Source of the DNA: Clostridiales bacterium UBA3680
GTDB taxonomy: Bacteria > Bacillota > Clostridia > Lachnospirales > CAG-274
Reading direction: 5' to 3'
NCBI GenBank assembly: GCA_002372875.1
Contig: DFJD01000116.1
Location: 1 to 24,454, forward strand
DNA length: 24,454 bases
In this document: in pieces, positions 1-7,709 of the stretch
How the letters are laid out: the number at the start of each line of letters is the position of its first letter
Position numbering within the stretch: the stretch's first letter is position 1
The notes under the pieces: generated by a model
The model's input: the letters and a program-made list of their open reading frames with translations, nothing else
Told to the model about the DNA's origin: nothing
Database searches by the model: none
Made by a program: the position numbers and the translations under genes

Positions 1-2
1 GT

Positions 3-149
3 ATTACTATCCGCAATATATACGAAGATCACAACAGATATGTTCTGATCGAAGGCAGCGAAAATCTGCAAGAAAGAATAAAAGAAGAAATTGAAAAATT
101 TAACAAACTAAGGAAGTCCCCCGCTTCTAAAGCGGGGGTGCTTACTTAA
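3..149 (+). CDS. C-terminal fragment of an unidentified protein, running into a repeat
   Basis: An open frame enters from the left edge and reads 48 codons to a TAA. The part outside the repeat (about residues 1-32) is charged and helical-looking, with many Glu and Lys. The last residues (FNKLRKSPASKAGVLT) come from the repeat copy that starts at base 100, so the original C-terminus was probably replaced when the repeat arrived. I do not recognise the family. It could equally be the natural 3' end of a mobile-element protein that overlaps its own terminal hairpin, as tnpB genes of IS200/IS605 elements do, but 32 residues are too few to decide. Confidence 0.45.
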   Translation: MTIRNIYEDHNRYVLIEGSENLQERIKEEIEKFNKLRKSPASKAGVLT

Positions 150-258
150 AATTCAGTGGAAGTCCAAGCTCCCACTGAATTTGGAATCGCTTGCAATTCC
201 GTTGGTTATGAGTATGTAGCAGAAATTTATTTCTGCGGAATACGAATATCATTGACAA
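100..258 (+). repeat. 159-bp structured repeat, copy 1 (inverted partner at 23798-23956)
   Basis: This matches the reverse complement of 23798-23956 with 5 differences in 159 positions by my alignment. It can fold into four consecutive hairpins: 118-138 (9-bp stem CCCCCGCTT/AAGCGGGGG), 151-180 (stem ATTCAGTGG/CCACTGAAT), 183-200 (GGAAT/ATTCC with one mismatch) and 219-236 (GCAGAAA/TTTCTGC), the last flanked by a further GTAT/ATAC pairing. No U-tract follows the first hairpin, so it is not a simple terminator. It ends in ATTGACAA, 18 bases before the next gene. The GC-rich hairpin followed by TGCTTAC resembles IS200/IS605 right ends or omega-RNA scaffolds; that identity is inference. Confidence 0.9.
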
Positions 259-276
259 AATTTTGGAGGTGATTTT

Positions 277-1071
277 ATGGCGTTAACATGTAAAAATTGC
301 AATTCTCCTCTGATGGTAAATTATCCTTCCGGGGTGTGTAAATGCCCAAGCTGTGAGGCGGAGTATCTGCTTAAAGATGCAGACGATGAATATTCAAAAT
401 ATTCGGCTCTGCTTGATAAATTAAAAGCTCACGAAGCCACACTTAAAAAGGATGACCTTTCAAATAAGGAAATCAATACCGTATTGTTTGATTTAAAAAA
501 CATTCTTCCCGAATGTAAAAAGGATATTGCTCCCGATACAAGTGAAGCACTTGAAAGAATGTGTGATGATGCCATGAAATATTGCAGGCGGTATCTTAAA
601 TATAACACGGGAAAGAATCAACTTATGAACTGCGAATACGAAAAAGCAAATGAAACGTTTAAATCCATAATCGAATTCAAAAACAGCAGAGAGCTTGCTG
701 AGGAATGTGAAGAAAATTTAAAAACGGATCTACCGGAAAGCTCTTTGCTCCATGCTTATTTTGCGGTACAGGTTTTTATAGGCATTATGCTTTTTTTTAA
801 GGTGCTTTTGGGAATGGGTACATACATTAGCCTTTTTATAGCATTTATCATTGCCTTTGCGGATTTTTGGGCAATGAGATCCAAAGGTGCTTTATCCTTG
901 ATTCCTATAATTATCTCGGTCATGTTTCCCATCCCCATCGTAACGGTGCTGTTGATTTGGCTCATATTTAAGGTGACATTGAGAACTGCCGTTTTGACCT
1001 CTATTATAATAACGGTAGCAGCAGTTCTGCTCTTTTGCTTGGGCATTGCCATTTGGGGAAGAGGCAAATGA
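277..1071 (+). CDS. zinc-ribbon membrane protein of unknown function
   Basis: A 264-aa protein. The N-terminus holds a zinc-ribbon-like cysteine set (C5-x2-C8 and C21-x-C23-x2-C26), typical of small structural zinc sites. Residues about 35-155 are charged and probably helical, a soluble stalk or TPR-like segment. Residues about 160-262 are strongly hydrophobic and should form four membrane helices, separated by short polar turns (for example MRSKG near 200). No signal peptide, so the zinc ribbon probably sits in the cytoplasm. The start is supported by GGAGGTGA seven bases upstream of the ATG. The gene lies directly downstream of repeat copy 1 and is followed by a strong hairpin terminator. 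I see no good promoter between the repeat and the ATG, so transcription may start within or before the repeat. Zinc-ribbon-plus-TM proteins are common in Clostridia and mostly uncharacterised; function unknown. Confidence 0.85.
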   Translation: MALTCKNCNSPLMVNYPSGVCKCPSCEAEYLLKDADDEYSKYSALLDKLKAHEATLKKDDLSNKEINTVLFDLKNILPECKKDIAPDTSEALERMCDDAMKYCRRYLKYNTGKNQLMNCEYEKANETFKSIIEFKNSRELAEECEENLKTDLPESSLLHAYFAVQVFIGIMLFFKVLLGMGTYISLFIAFIIAFADFWAMRSKGALSLIPIIISVMFPIPIVTVLLIWLIFKVTLRTAVLTSIIITVAAVLLFCLGIAIWGRGK

Positions 1072-1090
1072 AAATCTGTTTCCCTAAAAC

Positions 1091-1140
1091 AAAAACACCT
1101 TCAATCATTCGCTTTAATAGGAATATTGAAGGTGTTTTTT
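1091..1140. terminator. bidirectional intrinsic terminator
   Basis: A perfect stem AAAAACACCTTCAAT (1091-1105) / ATTGAAGGTGTTTTT (1124-1138) with an 18-base loop. The T-run on the plus strand and the A-run on the left side make it usable in both directions. It closes the convergent zinc-ribbon gene (ends 1071) and the mre/mgsA operon (ends 1143). Confidence 0.9.
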
Positions 1141-1142
1141 CA

Positions 1143-1547
1143 TTAATCTCTTCCGTTTACAAGGCTTCTCCAGTCAAGATCTCCTCTGTCAAGGGCAAGC
1201 AGTAATACCTCTGCCGTAGCAAGATTACTTGCAAGGGGAATATTATGTATGTCGCACAACCTGAGTACCGAGCCGATATCGGGCTCGTATGATTTGGAAG
1301 CGACCGGATCTCTTAAGAAAATGACCATATCAATGTCGTTGTTTGCAATCTGAGAACCTAATTGCTGTTCTCCTCCCAAGTGACCGGCAAGATATTTATG
1401 AACCGGCAGATTGGAGGTCTCTTCTATAAGTTGTCCCGTAGTGCCTGTGGCAAATATTTCATGCTTAACCAGAATGTGTCTGTAAGCAATACACAGGTTT
1501 TCCATCAGTGTTTTTTTACTGTCATGTGCAACAAGAGCAATATTCAT
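1143..1547 (-). CDS. mgsA: methylglyoxal synthase family protein with unusual active-site residues
   Basis: Methylglyoxal synthase converts dihydroxyacetone phosphate to methylglyoxal and phosphate in the cytosol, a bypass of lower glycolysis. The 134-aa protein keeps the family frame: ALVAHD (H8, D9), the phosphate loop ATGTTG (33-38), GGxQQxG (58-64), DP (80-81), PD (89-90) and the C-terminal IPLASNLATAE. Aligned by hand to E. coli MgsA (offset 11), the general base Asp71 is Glu60 and catalytic His98 is Tyr87, while Asp20, Asp91 and Asp101 are kept; the Pro before the catalytic loop (GPxGG) is His56. Activity is therefore uncertain. It follows rodA by 9 bases, with GAGGTGA as ribosome site, and is the last gene of the cell-elongation operon, an arrangement also seen in other Clostridia. 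Homology is very likely; retained enzyme function is less so. Confidence 0.9.
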   Translation of the reverse strand: MNIALVAHDSKKTLMENLCIAYRHILVKHEIFATGTTGQLIEETSNLPVHKYLAGHLGGEQQLGSQIANNDIDMVIFLRDPVASKSYEPDIGSVLRLCDIHNIPLASNLATAEVLLLALDRGDLDWRSLVNGRD

Positions 1548-1556
1548 TTTATCACC

Positions 1557-2681
1557 TCAAAACATAGATTTCGGCTTACTGTGCAACTGAACGCTTATAA
1601 TAAAGCCGATTGATAACATATTGACCCACATAGAACTGCCGCCGTAGCTAAGAAACGGAAATGGCATGCCGGTGTTCGGCAAAAGACCGGTGGCAACACC
1701 CACATTTACAAAGGCTTGAAATGCGAGCATTGTCGCAACACCGCCTACTATAAGTTTTCCAAGCTCGTCTGAAGTGTTCACGGCAATTTTAATACATCTA
1801 AGCACAATGAAAAACATAATTCCAAGCACGCTCACACAGCCTGTAAAGCCGAATTCCTCCCCTAATACCGAAAAAATAAAATCGTTGTAGGACTCGGGCA
1901 GATAGCTGAGTCTGTTGACTGTGCCGTTATATAAACCTTTTCCCACAAGACGCCCCGAGCCTATTGCCCAGATCGAATTTTTTGTTTGGTAGTAATTCGG
2001 ATCGGAAGGGTCGGGATTGATGAGTGTTAAAAGTCTATCAATGTGGTAGTCACGAAGAAACAGGTTTAAGATTTTATGCTCACCATTTAACAAATCTATG
2101 TACAGTATAATAGAAATTGGGACAAAAATCAATAGTATTATTGTAATATATTTCCAATTTATTCCGCCGATAAACAACTCGCTAAGTAAAATTGCTACAA
2201 GAACGAGACTTGCCGACAATGAGGGTTCCGCTTTAACAAGAATTATGGGAAAAATCATTGTTAAAACAAGAAATCCTACTATAAGAGGTTTGTTAATTTT
2301 TTCCTTTACTTTTTGAATAAAGCTTGCTACATACAGTATGGAAAAAAGTTTTGCAAACTCCGACGGTTGTATTCCGAATAACCAGCGTTTTACATTGTGT
2401 TCTTCTCTGCCTATAAGCAGCACAAGCACGAGCAAAATAATATTTAACAGATATATCAGAGGATACAGCTTGCATATCACCCTGTAGTCTACGACCGAAA
2501 CCACAAGCATAAGCACGATACCCGTACAGATCCACATTATCTGACTTGTATAAGGACCCGTTATGCCGTCGGTGTTTATCTTAACGGCACTGCCTATGAC
2601 TGTAACGCCTATAAAGGAGAGGGCGAACACAAGGAATATAAGCAGATAGTCAATTTTTAAAAATATTGATTTATTGTTCAT
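1557..2681 (-). CDS. rodA: RodA-type SEDS peptidoglycan glycosyltransferase
   Basis: RodA polymerises lipid II into glycan strands during lateral wall growth, paired with a class B PBP. The 374-aa protein has about ten hydrophobic helices and the SEDS signatures: FGIQPSEFAKL in the first half, the extracellular loop with SDPNYYQTKNSIWAIGSGRL and GKG, LPESYNDFIFSVLGEEFG, and near the C-terminus PFLSYGGSS. The usual EPDLG motif reads EPSLSAS, a variant I believe occurs in other clostridial SEDS proteins. Its ATG overlaps the stop of the PBP2 gene (ATGA), so the glycosyltransferase and its transpeptidase partner are translationally coupled. That pairing and the mreBCD genes upstream favour RodA over FtsW or SpoVE. 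Confidence 0.93.
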   Translation of the reverse strand: MNNKSIFLKIDYLLIFLVFALSFIGVTVIGSAVKINTDGITGPYTSQIMWICTGIVLMLVVSVVDYRVICKLYPLIYLLNIILLVLVLLIGREEHNVKRWLFGIQPSEFAKLFSILYVASFIQKVKEKINKPLIVGFLVLTMIFPIILVKAEPSLSASLVLVAILLSELFIGGINWKYITIILLIFVPISIILYIDLLNGEHKILNLFLRDYHIDRLLTLINPDPSDPNYYQTKNSIWAIGSGRLVGKGLYNGTVNRLSYLPESYNDFIFSVLGEEFGFTGCVSVLGIMFFIVLRCIKIAVNTSDELGKLIVGGVATMLAFQAFVNVGVATGLLPNTGMPFPFLSYGGSSMWVNMLSIGFIISVQLHSKPKSMF

Positions 2682-5200
2682 TTTAGCAGAGTGTTATAAT
2701 TGTTTTCCTGTTTACTTGAAGTCATATTTATACATTTACTTATAACGGATTTTGCTATATTCGGTGCGGGGTAACTGTCACCGCTTCCGAAAGGCACATA
2801 CACCGTTATTGCTATACGAGGGTCGTCAAAGGGAGCGAAGGCTGCAAAGGTCGTGTGTTCGCTTCTTTCGGAAGATTCCTCGGCAGTACCCGATTTTGCC
2901 CCTATTTTTATGGGATAACCGTTAAAAACTTTTTTCAGTGTTCCGTTTTCTCCGGTAGTAACTCTGTACATTCCATCGTATATGGTGTCAAGATATTCAC
3001 GGGGGATATCAATAGTCTCTTCCACGATGGGGGTGTATTGCTTTACCGTGCTTTTATCGGGAGAAATGACCCTGTTCATAAGGTGCATTGAATATCTTGT
3101 TCCTCCGTTTGCAAGGGTGGATATATATTTTGTTACGGTTGCGCAGGTATAGTTGTTGTATGACTGACCTATAGCCGTTCTTATGGTATCTCCCGCAGTC
3201 CAGTTGTATTCCCAGCTCTGTGCATCGGGATAATACAGATGCATAACGTAATCTTTGTAATCGGGCGAGGAAATGTGGTTAGGATAATCATTCATGGAGT
3301 TGTAAAGCTCATATATCTCCACGCCCGTTTTACTGTCAAGTCCAAAGGCACGCATATATTTATTAAGCGTATCGATACCGTGAGTGGAGTTACCTGAATG
3401 CTCTCCCATCATATATGATACCGAGTAAAAGAAGTAATTACAGCTTACCTCAAGTGCCTTTGCCACATCCACATCTCCATGTGTACCCTGTACTCCCTGT
3501 TCGGGAGATATCCAGCATCTTGCATAGGGCTGCCCCGCATCTTTGAATATTCCGTTATCGTGTATTGTCGAGTTTGTGGTTATCACACCCTCTTTAAGTC
3601 CGGCAACGGCGGTTATCATTTTGAATATGGACCCCGGAGCCTTGGGTTCGGTGAATGGTCTGTTTACCATGGGGGTCGTAGGGTCGTTTTGCAGGCTTAT
3701 ATAGTATTCATTGTTAAAATCGTTTACAAGCTCGTTATTGTCGTAGCTCGGATATGCCGCTGCCGCAAGAACATCTCCGGTGTGAATGTCCTCCACCACC
3801 ACAGAAGCGGAACAAGGGTCCATTCCCGTCATTTGCGGAGTAATGTCGCCTCCGTCACGTTCAAGCTTCAATATCAGAGCCGTATTTCCGTCTATATCTC
3901 CGTTTTTTACCCTGGTTATAACATTATCGTCGTCAAATATCCGACCCTGTTCATATAGGGCAAGTATCAGCTGTGAGGAGGAGATAGGTCCTTCAATATA
4001 GCCGTATTTAAGAGCGGTTCTCGCTTTTTCAAGGTCGTTCATTGCTTCGGGCTCTATAGACATAATATAGGCTTTAAGCTCACCCTGAACCGTTCCCTCT
4101 TTGGAGTTCATAATGTTTCTTATGCGGATATTGTCGCTTTTGATCATATTTTCGAAAATATCCTGTGTGGTGTAGTTGAAATTTTTGGCAGTGGTAAGCC
4201 TTGAGATCTGTTCTTTTCTTAAAGCACTCTCAATGGCGTCATAGGCGGTTTTTTGAAGTTCGGCATCTATTGTAAGCTGAATATCGTTTCCGTTTACGGG
4301 AGCTTCTTCGGGGTTTGAAAATGTGTTTACTCTCTTACCCATTACATCTATTTCCACATGCTCAATTCCCTTTTTGCCCCTCAGATCCTGTTCGAAGGCT
4401 TGTTCGATACCGTCCTTTCCTATAAGGTCGGAAGCATCGTAAACTCCCTCGCCGTAGCTGTCAAGTTCATCTTGGTTGATATTACCCGTATAGCCCAAAA
4501 TATGGGAAAGATATTTTCCGTAGGGATATTTTCTCAGCTGCTCCGTTTCAACCGTAACACCCGAAAATTCAGTGCTTTTTTCAAGAAGAACGGAAGCCGT
4601 GTTTTGGCTTATGTTATAAGCGATCGGAATTTTTATATATTTTGAAAATCTTTTTTCGTAAAGAGAAGACCTGAGGGAAACAAGCTTATATACGGTTTCG
4701 TTCGGAAGAAGGGTGTTTATTTCAAAAAGCTTTATAAGCTCATTGTAGCATTGCTCGGCATCTAATGATGCATCAAGCCCCATATCCTCTTTCCAACGTT
4801 TTTGAGCATCCTCGTTGCCGTCAAATAAAAAAGCTCGCGGCAGACCTGTGGTTATGGGAAGCTCCGTAAGAAGCTTTTCGTTATTTTTATCAAACAATTC
4901 CACAAGGTTCAGTAATACCGAATTTATATTTTCGGCTGTTGCACTGGGGTCAAGATTTACGGTGTAAGCGGCCTCATTTACGGCAAGTTCACGACCGTAT
5001 CTGTCGTATATATTACCTCTTTGAGGTTTAAGCGGAATATCTCTCAACGTGGTAAGTTTTACCTCGTTTATATAATGCTCGCCTTGTTTTATCTGAAGCA
5101 CATACAGCTTATATATGAGGGTCGAAAACAGTATGGCCACAAAAAAAAGAACGATCCAAAGCCTTATGTTTTTGTTGTTACCTGAAAAAAAATCTGACAT
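2678..5200 (-). CDS. mrdA: penicillin-binding protein 2 (class B transpeptidase of the elongasome)
   Basis: This class B PBP cross-links peptidoglycan during elongation and activates RodA. The 840-aa protein has a short cytoplasmic start, one membrane anchor (about 13-35), the dimerisation or pedestal domain starting PQRGNIYDRYGRELA (59-73), and a transpeptidase domain with SxxK as S524-I-F-K527, SxN as S586-C-N588 and KTG as K769-S-G771. The stretch of about 130 residues between QLTIDAELQ (307-316) and CSASVVVEDIHTGDVLA (463-479) is longer than in E. coli PBP2 (633 aa in total) and accounts for part of the extra length; large PBP2 forms are common in Clostridia. All catalytic motifs are intact. 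The ATG overlaps the mreD stop by one base (TAATG), and the stop overlaps rodA by four. Confidence 0.95.
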   Translation of the reverse strand: MSDFFSGNNKNIRLWIVLFFVAILFSTLIYKLYVLQIKQGEHYINEVKLTTLRDIPLKPQRGNIYDRYGRELAVNEAAYTVNLDPSATAENINSVLLNLVELFDKNNEKLLTELPITTGLPRAFLFDGNEDAQKRWKEDMGLDASLDAEQCYNELIKLFEINTLLPNETVYKLVSLRSSLYEKRFSKYIKIPIAYNISQNTASVLLEKSTEFSGVTVETEQLRKYPYGKYLSHILGYTGNINQDELDSYGEGVYDASDLIGKDGIEQAFEQDLRGKKGIEHVEIDVMGKRVNTFSNPEEAPVNGNDIQLTIDAELQKTAYDAIESALRKEQISRLTTAKNFNYTTQDIFENMIKSDNIRIRNIMNSKEGTVQGELKAYIMSIEPEAMNDLEKARTALKYGYIEGPISSSQLILALYEQGRIFDDDNVITRVKNGDIDGNTALILKLERDGGDITPQMTGMDPCSASVVVEDIHTGDVLAAAAYPSYDNNELVNDFNNEYYISLQNDPTTPMVNRPFTEPKAPGSIFKMITAVAGLKEGVITTNSTIHDNGIFKDAGQPYARCWISPEQGVQGTHGDVDVAKALEVSCNYFFYSVSYMMGEHSGNSTHGIDTLNKYMRAFGLDSKTGVEIYELYNSMNDYPNHISSPDYKDYVMHLYYPDAQSWEYNWTAGDTIRTAIGQSYNNYTCATVTKYISTLANGGTRYSMHLMNRVISPDKSTVKQYTPIVEETIDIPREYLDTIYDGMYRVTTGENGTLKKVFNGYPIKIGAKSGTAEESSERSEHTTFAAFAPFDDPRIAITVYVPFGSGDSYPAPNIAKSVISKCINMTSSKQENNYNTLLK

Positions 5201-5712
5201 TATTTTTTACCTATATAATGACGATATTTATGTTCTTTTATATTATACATCATAAGCATTGCGGTAAATAATATCAGAGCAAAAATATCGTTATATACTA
5301 CCTCGGGAAGAACTGAAAAAACAAAGCATTTTATAATGTTTGTGTAGCCCGAAACAAATATATTTATAAATATGAACACAAAATTATATATAATTGTGGC
5401 AAGACTTGTAAAAATAGGAGCAAGAAGTACGTTGTTCCTTGACATATCTGTGCATATAAAGCCTATAAAATAGGTTATAACGGTATATACGGCAAAGTGT
5501 CCGCCCCATATGCGTGAATACATAAAATCCTGTGCAAGTCCAAGCAAAGCGGCAAGAACAGAAGGATAAACAGGCCCGTAAAGTATGGCGGCACAAACCA
5601 AAAACACTATAATAATATTCGGTGCCACCTCGTATATTGCAAGCTCGGGTATGATTACCCCTTGCAATAAAAAGCACACAATGGCACCGAAAAATAAAGT
5701 AAAGTATCGCAT
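5200..5712 (-). CDS. mreD: rod shape-determining membrane protein MreD
   Basis: A 170-aa, very hydrophobic protein with about five or six membrane helices, the size and character of MreD, which links MreC and the elongasome synthases in the membrane. Sequence conservation in MreD is weak, so the call rests on hydrophobicity, length and position between mreC and mrdA. A segment reading GLAQDFMYSRIWG at residues 57-69 matches the commonly seen G-x-x-x-D motif of MreD. An AAGGA ribosome site lies 8 bases before the ATG. The 55-base gap to mreC, unusually long for this operon, is partly filled by a palindrome related to the MITE ends. Confidence 0.9.
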   Translation of the reverse strand: MRYFTLFFGAIVCFLLQGVIIPELAIYEVAPNIIIVFLVCAAILYGPVYPSVLAALLGLAQDFMYSRIWGGHFAVYTVITYFIGFICTDMSRNNVLLAPIFTSLATIIYNFVFIFINIFVSGYTNIIKCFVFSVLPEVVYNDIFALILFTAMLMMYNIKEHKYRHYIGKK

Positions 5713-5750
5713 ATAATTTTTCCTTGTTGCATAAAGTTTGCTCAGTGTGT

Positions 5751-5784
5751 TTTTAAGGAAACACTAATCAGTGGTTCCTTAAAA
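5751..5784. repeat. 34-bp palindrome at the mreC/mreD junction, related to MITE ends
   Basis: TTTTAAGGAAACACTAA pairs with TCAGTGGTTCCTTAAAA, 15 of 17 positions. Each arm matches the AAGGAAACACTGAT ends of the MITEs at 18185 and 21812. The mreC stop codon (5768-5770) lies at its centre, so the last residues of MreC (LRNH) are encoded by the palindrome. In the minus-strand transcript the hairpin is followed by A-rich sequence rather than U, so it is unlikely to terminate; it could act as an RNA processing or stability site between mreC and mreD. Origin as a collapsed MITE (two ends joined) is inference. Confidence 0.7.
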
Positions 5785-6577
5785 CAAGCACGAAATTTAT
5801 GTGCTTAAAATCAACTGAGGGTGTGATTTGGGCATAACCGAAGGAGTCCTCCTCTTGTTTAAGTGCGGAAATATAGCCTATCTTGATACCCGGCGGATAT
5901 ACCGAGCTTAAAGACGAGGTCACAAGCTCGTCACCCATAACAAAATCGGCATTTTCAGAGCCGTATTGCATGGTACAAAGTGAGCTGTCCGAGGCATTTG
6001 TACCGATATAACCTATATCTCCCGTTCTTGTACTTTGGGCGACGATTCTGTCGCTGTCGCTTATTACGGAAGTAACGGTAGAGTATGAAGTTGAGCAGGA
6101 GGTTATCTTACCTACCAGTCCTTTATCCGTTATTACCGTCATATTTTCTTCAATTCCCGATGTGCTGCCCTTGTTTATTATAAACGAGTCAAAAAGATTT
6201 CCGGGCTCCTTTGATATAACGTAGGCTCCCTCCGCTTCGTAATCGGGGTAGGTATCCTTTGTACGAAGAAGCGCCTCAAGCTGTTTGTTGTCGCTTTCAA
6301 CAAGCCTTAATCGGTTCAGCTCGGCATTTGAGAGCATAAGCTCTTTTTTTAAAGCCTCGTTTTCTTTTACAAGTTCTTCAATATCACGGTTTTTTTCTTT
6401 TCCAAGCCTTATTTTTTCGGAAAAACCGTGCAGACTTTCCTGTATCGGTGCCAAATGATCGGAAAGAAATCTACCTACGGGATTATTTTTTGAAATTGCC
6501 GACAATGCTAAAAGTATACCGGTAATTATGATTATTATAGTTATGAATATTTTTTTGTTTCGAAAAAAAGAAGCCAC
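5768..6577 (-). CDS. mreC: rod shape-determining protein MreC
   Basis: MreC is a bitopic scaffold that binds PBP2 and activates the RodA-PBP2 synthase. The 269-aa protein shows an N-terminal anchor (about 9-27), a coiled coil rich in Glu, Lys and Leu (about 60-105) and the beta-barrel core with motifs typical of the family: VISKEPGNLFDSFIINKG (about 120-137), ENMTVITDKGLVGKI (about 142-156) and VISDSDRIVAQ (about 170-180). The start codon is GTG, preceded by GAGGA at good spacing, 21 bases after the mreB stop. The C-terminus is short and its last four residues come from the junction palindrome, so the original end may have been altered. Confidence 0.93.
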   Translation of the reverse strand: MASFFRNKKIFITIIIIITGILLALSAISKNNPVGRFLSDHLAPIQESLHGFSEKIRLGKEKNRDIEELVKENEALKKELMLSNAELNRLRLVESDNKQLEALLRTKDTYPDYEAEGAYVISKEPGNLFDSFIINKGSTSGIEENMTVITDKGLVGKITSCSTSYSTVTSVISDSDRIVAQSTRTGDIGYIGTNASDSSLCTMQYGSENADFVMGDELVTSSLSSVYPPGIKIGYISALKQEEDSFGYAQITPSVDFKHINFVLVLRNH

Positions 6578-6598
6578 TTGTATTTCCTCTTACTCGAA

Positions 6599-7618
6599 TC
6601 AATGTACCATTGATATTTTGCCTGCAATGTAAGGGTCGTCTATTATCATACCCGTTCCCCTTGCAACACAGGTAAGGGGATCATCGGCAACACGAGCCTT
6701 TATACCGGTATTTTTTTCTATAAGAGTGTCAAGTCCTTTTATAAGAGCCCCTCCTCCGGAAAGATAGATACCGTTTTGTATAATATCCTGACTAAGCTCG
6801 GGAGGAGTTTTTTCAAGGGTAAGCTTGACAGAGTTGCTTATGGCGCTTATTGTGTCAACAATGGCATCATGCACATCTTCGGTAGTTACGGTAACCTCCT
6901 TCGGAAGACCTGTAAGCATATCCCTTCCTCTTATAAGCATATCTCTTATTTTTGTTTTTTCATCTATGTAAGCACAGCCGAGCTCTTTTTTTATTTTTTC
7001 GGCAGTGGTTTCGCCTATAACAAGCCTGAATTTTTTCTTTACGGCAGAAATAATGTTTCTGTCAATGCTGTCTCCGGCATCTCTTATGGATTTACTGTAA
7101 ACAACACCGCCCAATGAAACGATTGCCACCTCTGTAGTGCCTCCGCCAATGTCAACGATCATGTTTCCTCCGGCTTCCGTCACGTTCATTCCGCAACCGA
7201 TTGCCGCAGCCATAGGCTCCTTTACCACATAAACTCCGTGCTCCTTGGCACCGGCGTTGGTTGCCGCCTTTATAACGGCATACTGCTCTACCTCGGTGAC
7301 TTGGGAGGGAACACAGATAACTACTTTCGGCTTTGGATTTAGAAATGTTTTTTTGAATGCCGAGGTAATAAAAAAGCCGAGCATTGCCTCAGTCATTGCA
7401 AAATCAGAAATGACCCCGTTTCGTATGGGTCTTATTGTAGTCAGTGTTATCGGAGTTCTGCCAAGCATGGCATAAGCCTCCGATCCTATGGCACATATTT
7501 CATTAGTTAATTTATTTATAGCAACAACGCTGGGCTCATTTATAACAATACCTTTGCCCCTTACATAAACAAGAGTATTGGCCGTTCCCAGGTCAATACC
7601 CATATCTTTGTTAAACAT
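6599..7618 (-). CDS. mreB: actin-like cell-shape protein MreB
   Basis: MreB forms membrane-bound filaments that guide the elongation machinery. The protein starts MFNKDMGIDLGTANTLVYV; the frame stays open for 14 more codons upstream, but the ATG at 7618 has GGAGGA at ideal spacing and matches the family start. Visible actin-fold signatures are phosphate 1 (DLGTANTLVY), VKEPMAAAIGCGM, phosphate 2 (DIGGGTTEVAIVSLGG) and the adenosine-binding YLSGGGALIKGLD. Length is 339 aa, standard for MreB. It is the first gene of the operon. The 91 bases upstream contain TTTACA and TATTTA 16 apart as a possible weak promoter, but no convincing terminator after the preceding gene, so read-through from 7710-8663 is possible. 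Confidence 0.96.
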   Translation of the reverse strand: MFNKDMGIDLGTANTLVYVRGKGIVINEPSVVAINKLTNEICAIGSEAYAMLGRTPITLTTIRPIRNGVISDFAMTEAMLGFFITSAFKKTFLNPKPKVVICVPSQVTEVEQYAVIKAATNAGAKEHGVYVVKEPMAAAIGCGMNVTEAGGNMIVDIGGGTTEVAIVSLGGVVYSKSIRDAGDSIDRNIISAVKKKFRLVIGETTAEKIKKELGCAYIDEKTKIRDMLIRGRDMLTGLPKEVTVTTEDVHDAIVDTISAISNSVKLTLEKTPPELSQDIIQNGIYLSGGGALIKGLDTLIEKNTGIKARVADDPLTCVARGTGMIIDDPYIAGKISMVH

Positions 7619-7709
7619 TTCTATCCTCCGAGTACGGATACTTCCAAAATTTAAATACAATAAAATGTTTGTTTGTAAAACAAGTGTTTTTCGGAAGCTC
7701 CTTCATCAA

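Noticed and set aside
108..116. Shared ACTAAGGAA start of the 159-bp repeat and of the 94-bp MITE as proof of one family
   Set aside because: Only nine bases agree and the other end of the 159-bp repeat (ATTGACAA) does not match the MITE ends; chance cannot be excluded.
118..138. GC-rich hairpin of the repeat as an intrinsic terminator
   Set aside because: No run of T follows in either direction, and three further hairpins and a covarying stem point to a larger structured element.
252..257. TTGACA at the end of repeat copy 1 as -35 box of the zinc-ribbon gene
   Set aside because: A -10 box at normal spacing would fall on the start codon of the gene, so it cannot drive it.
3479..3958. Long plus-strand open frame antisense to mrdA
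   Set aside because: The minus strand carries the intact PBP2 with all three catalytic motifs; the antisense frame is a composition effect.
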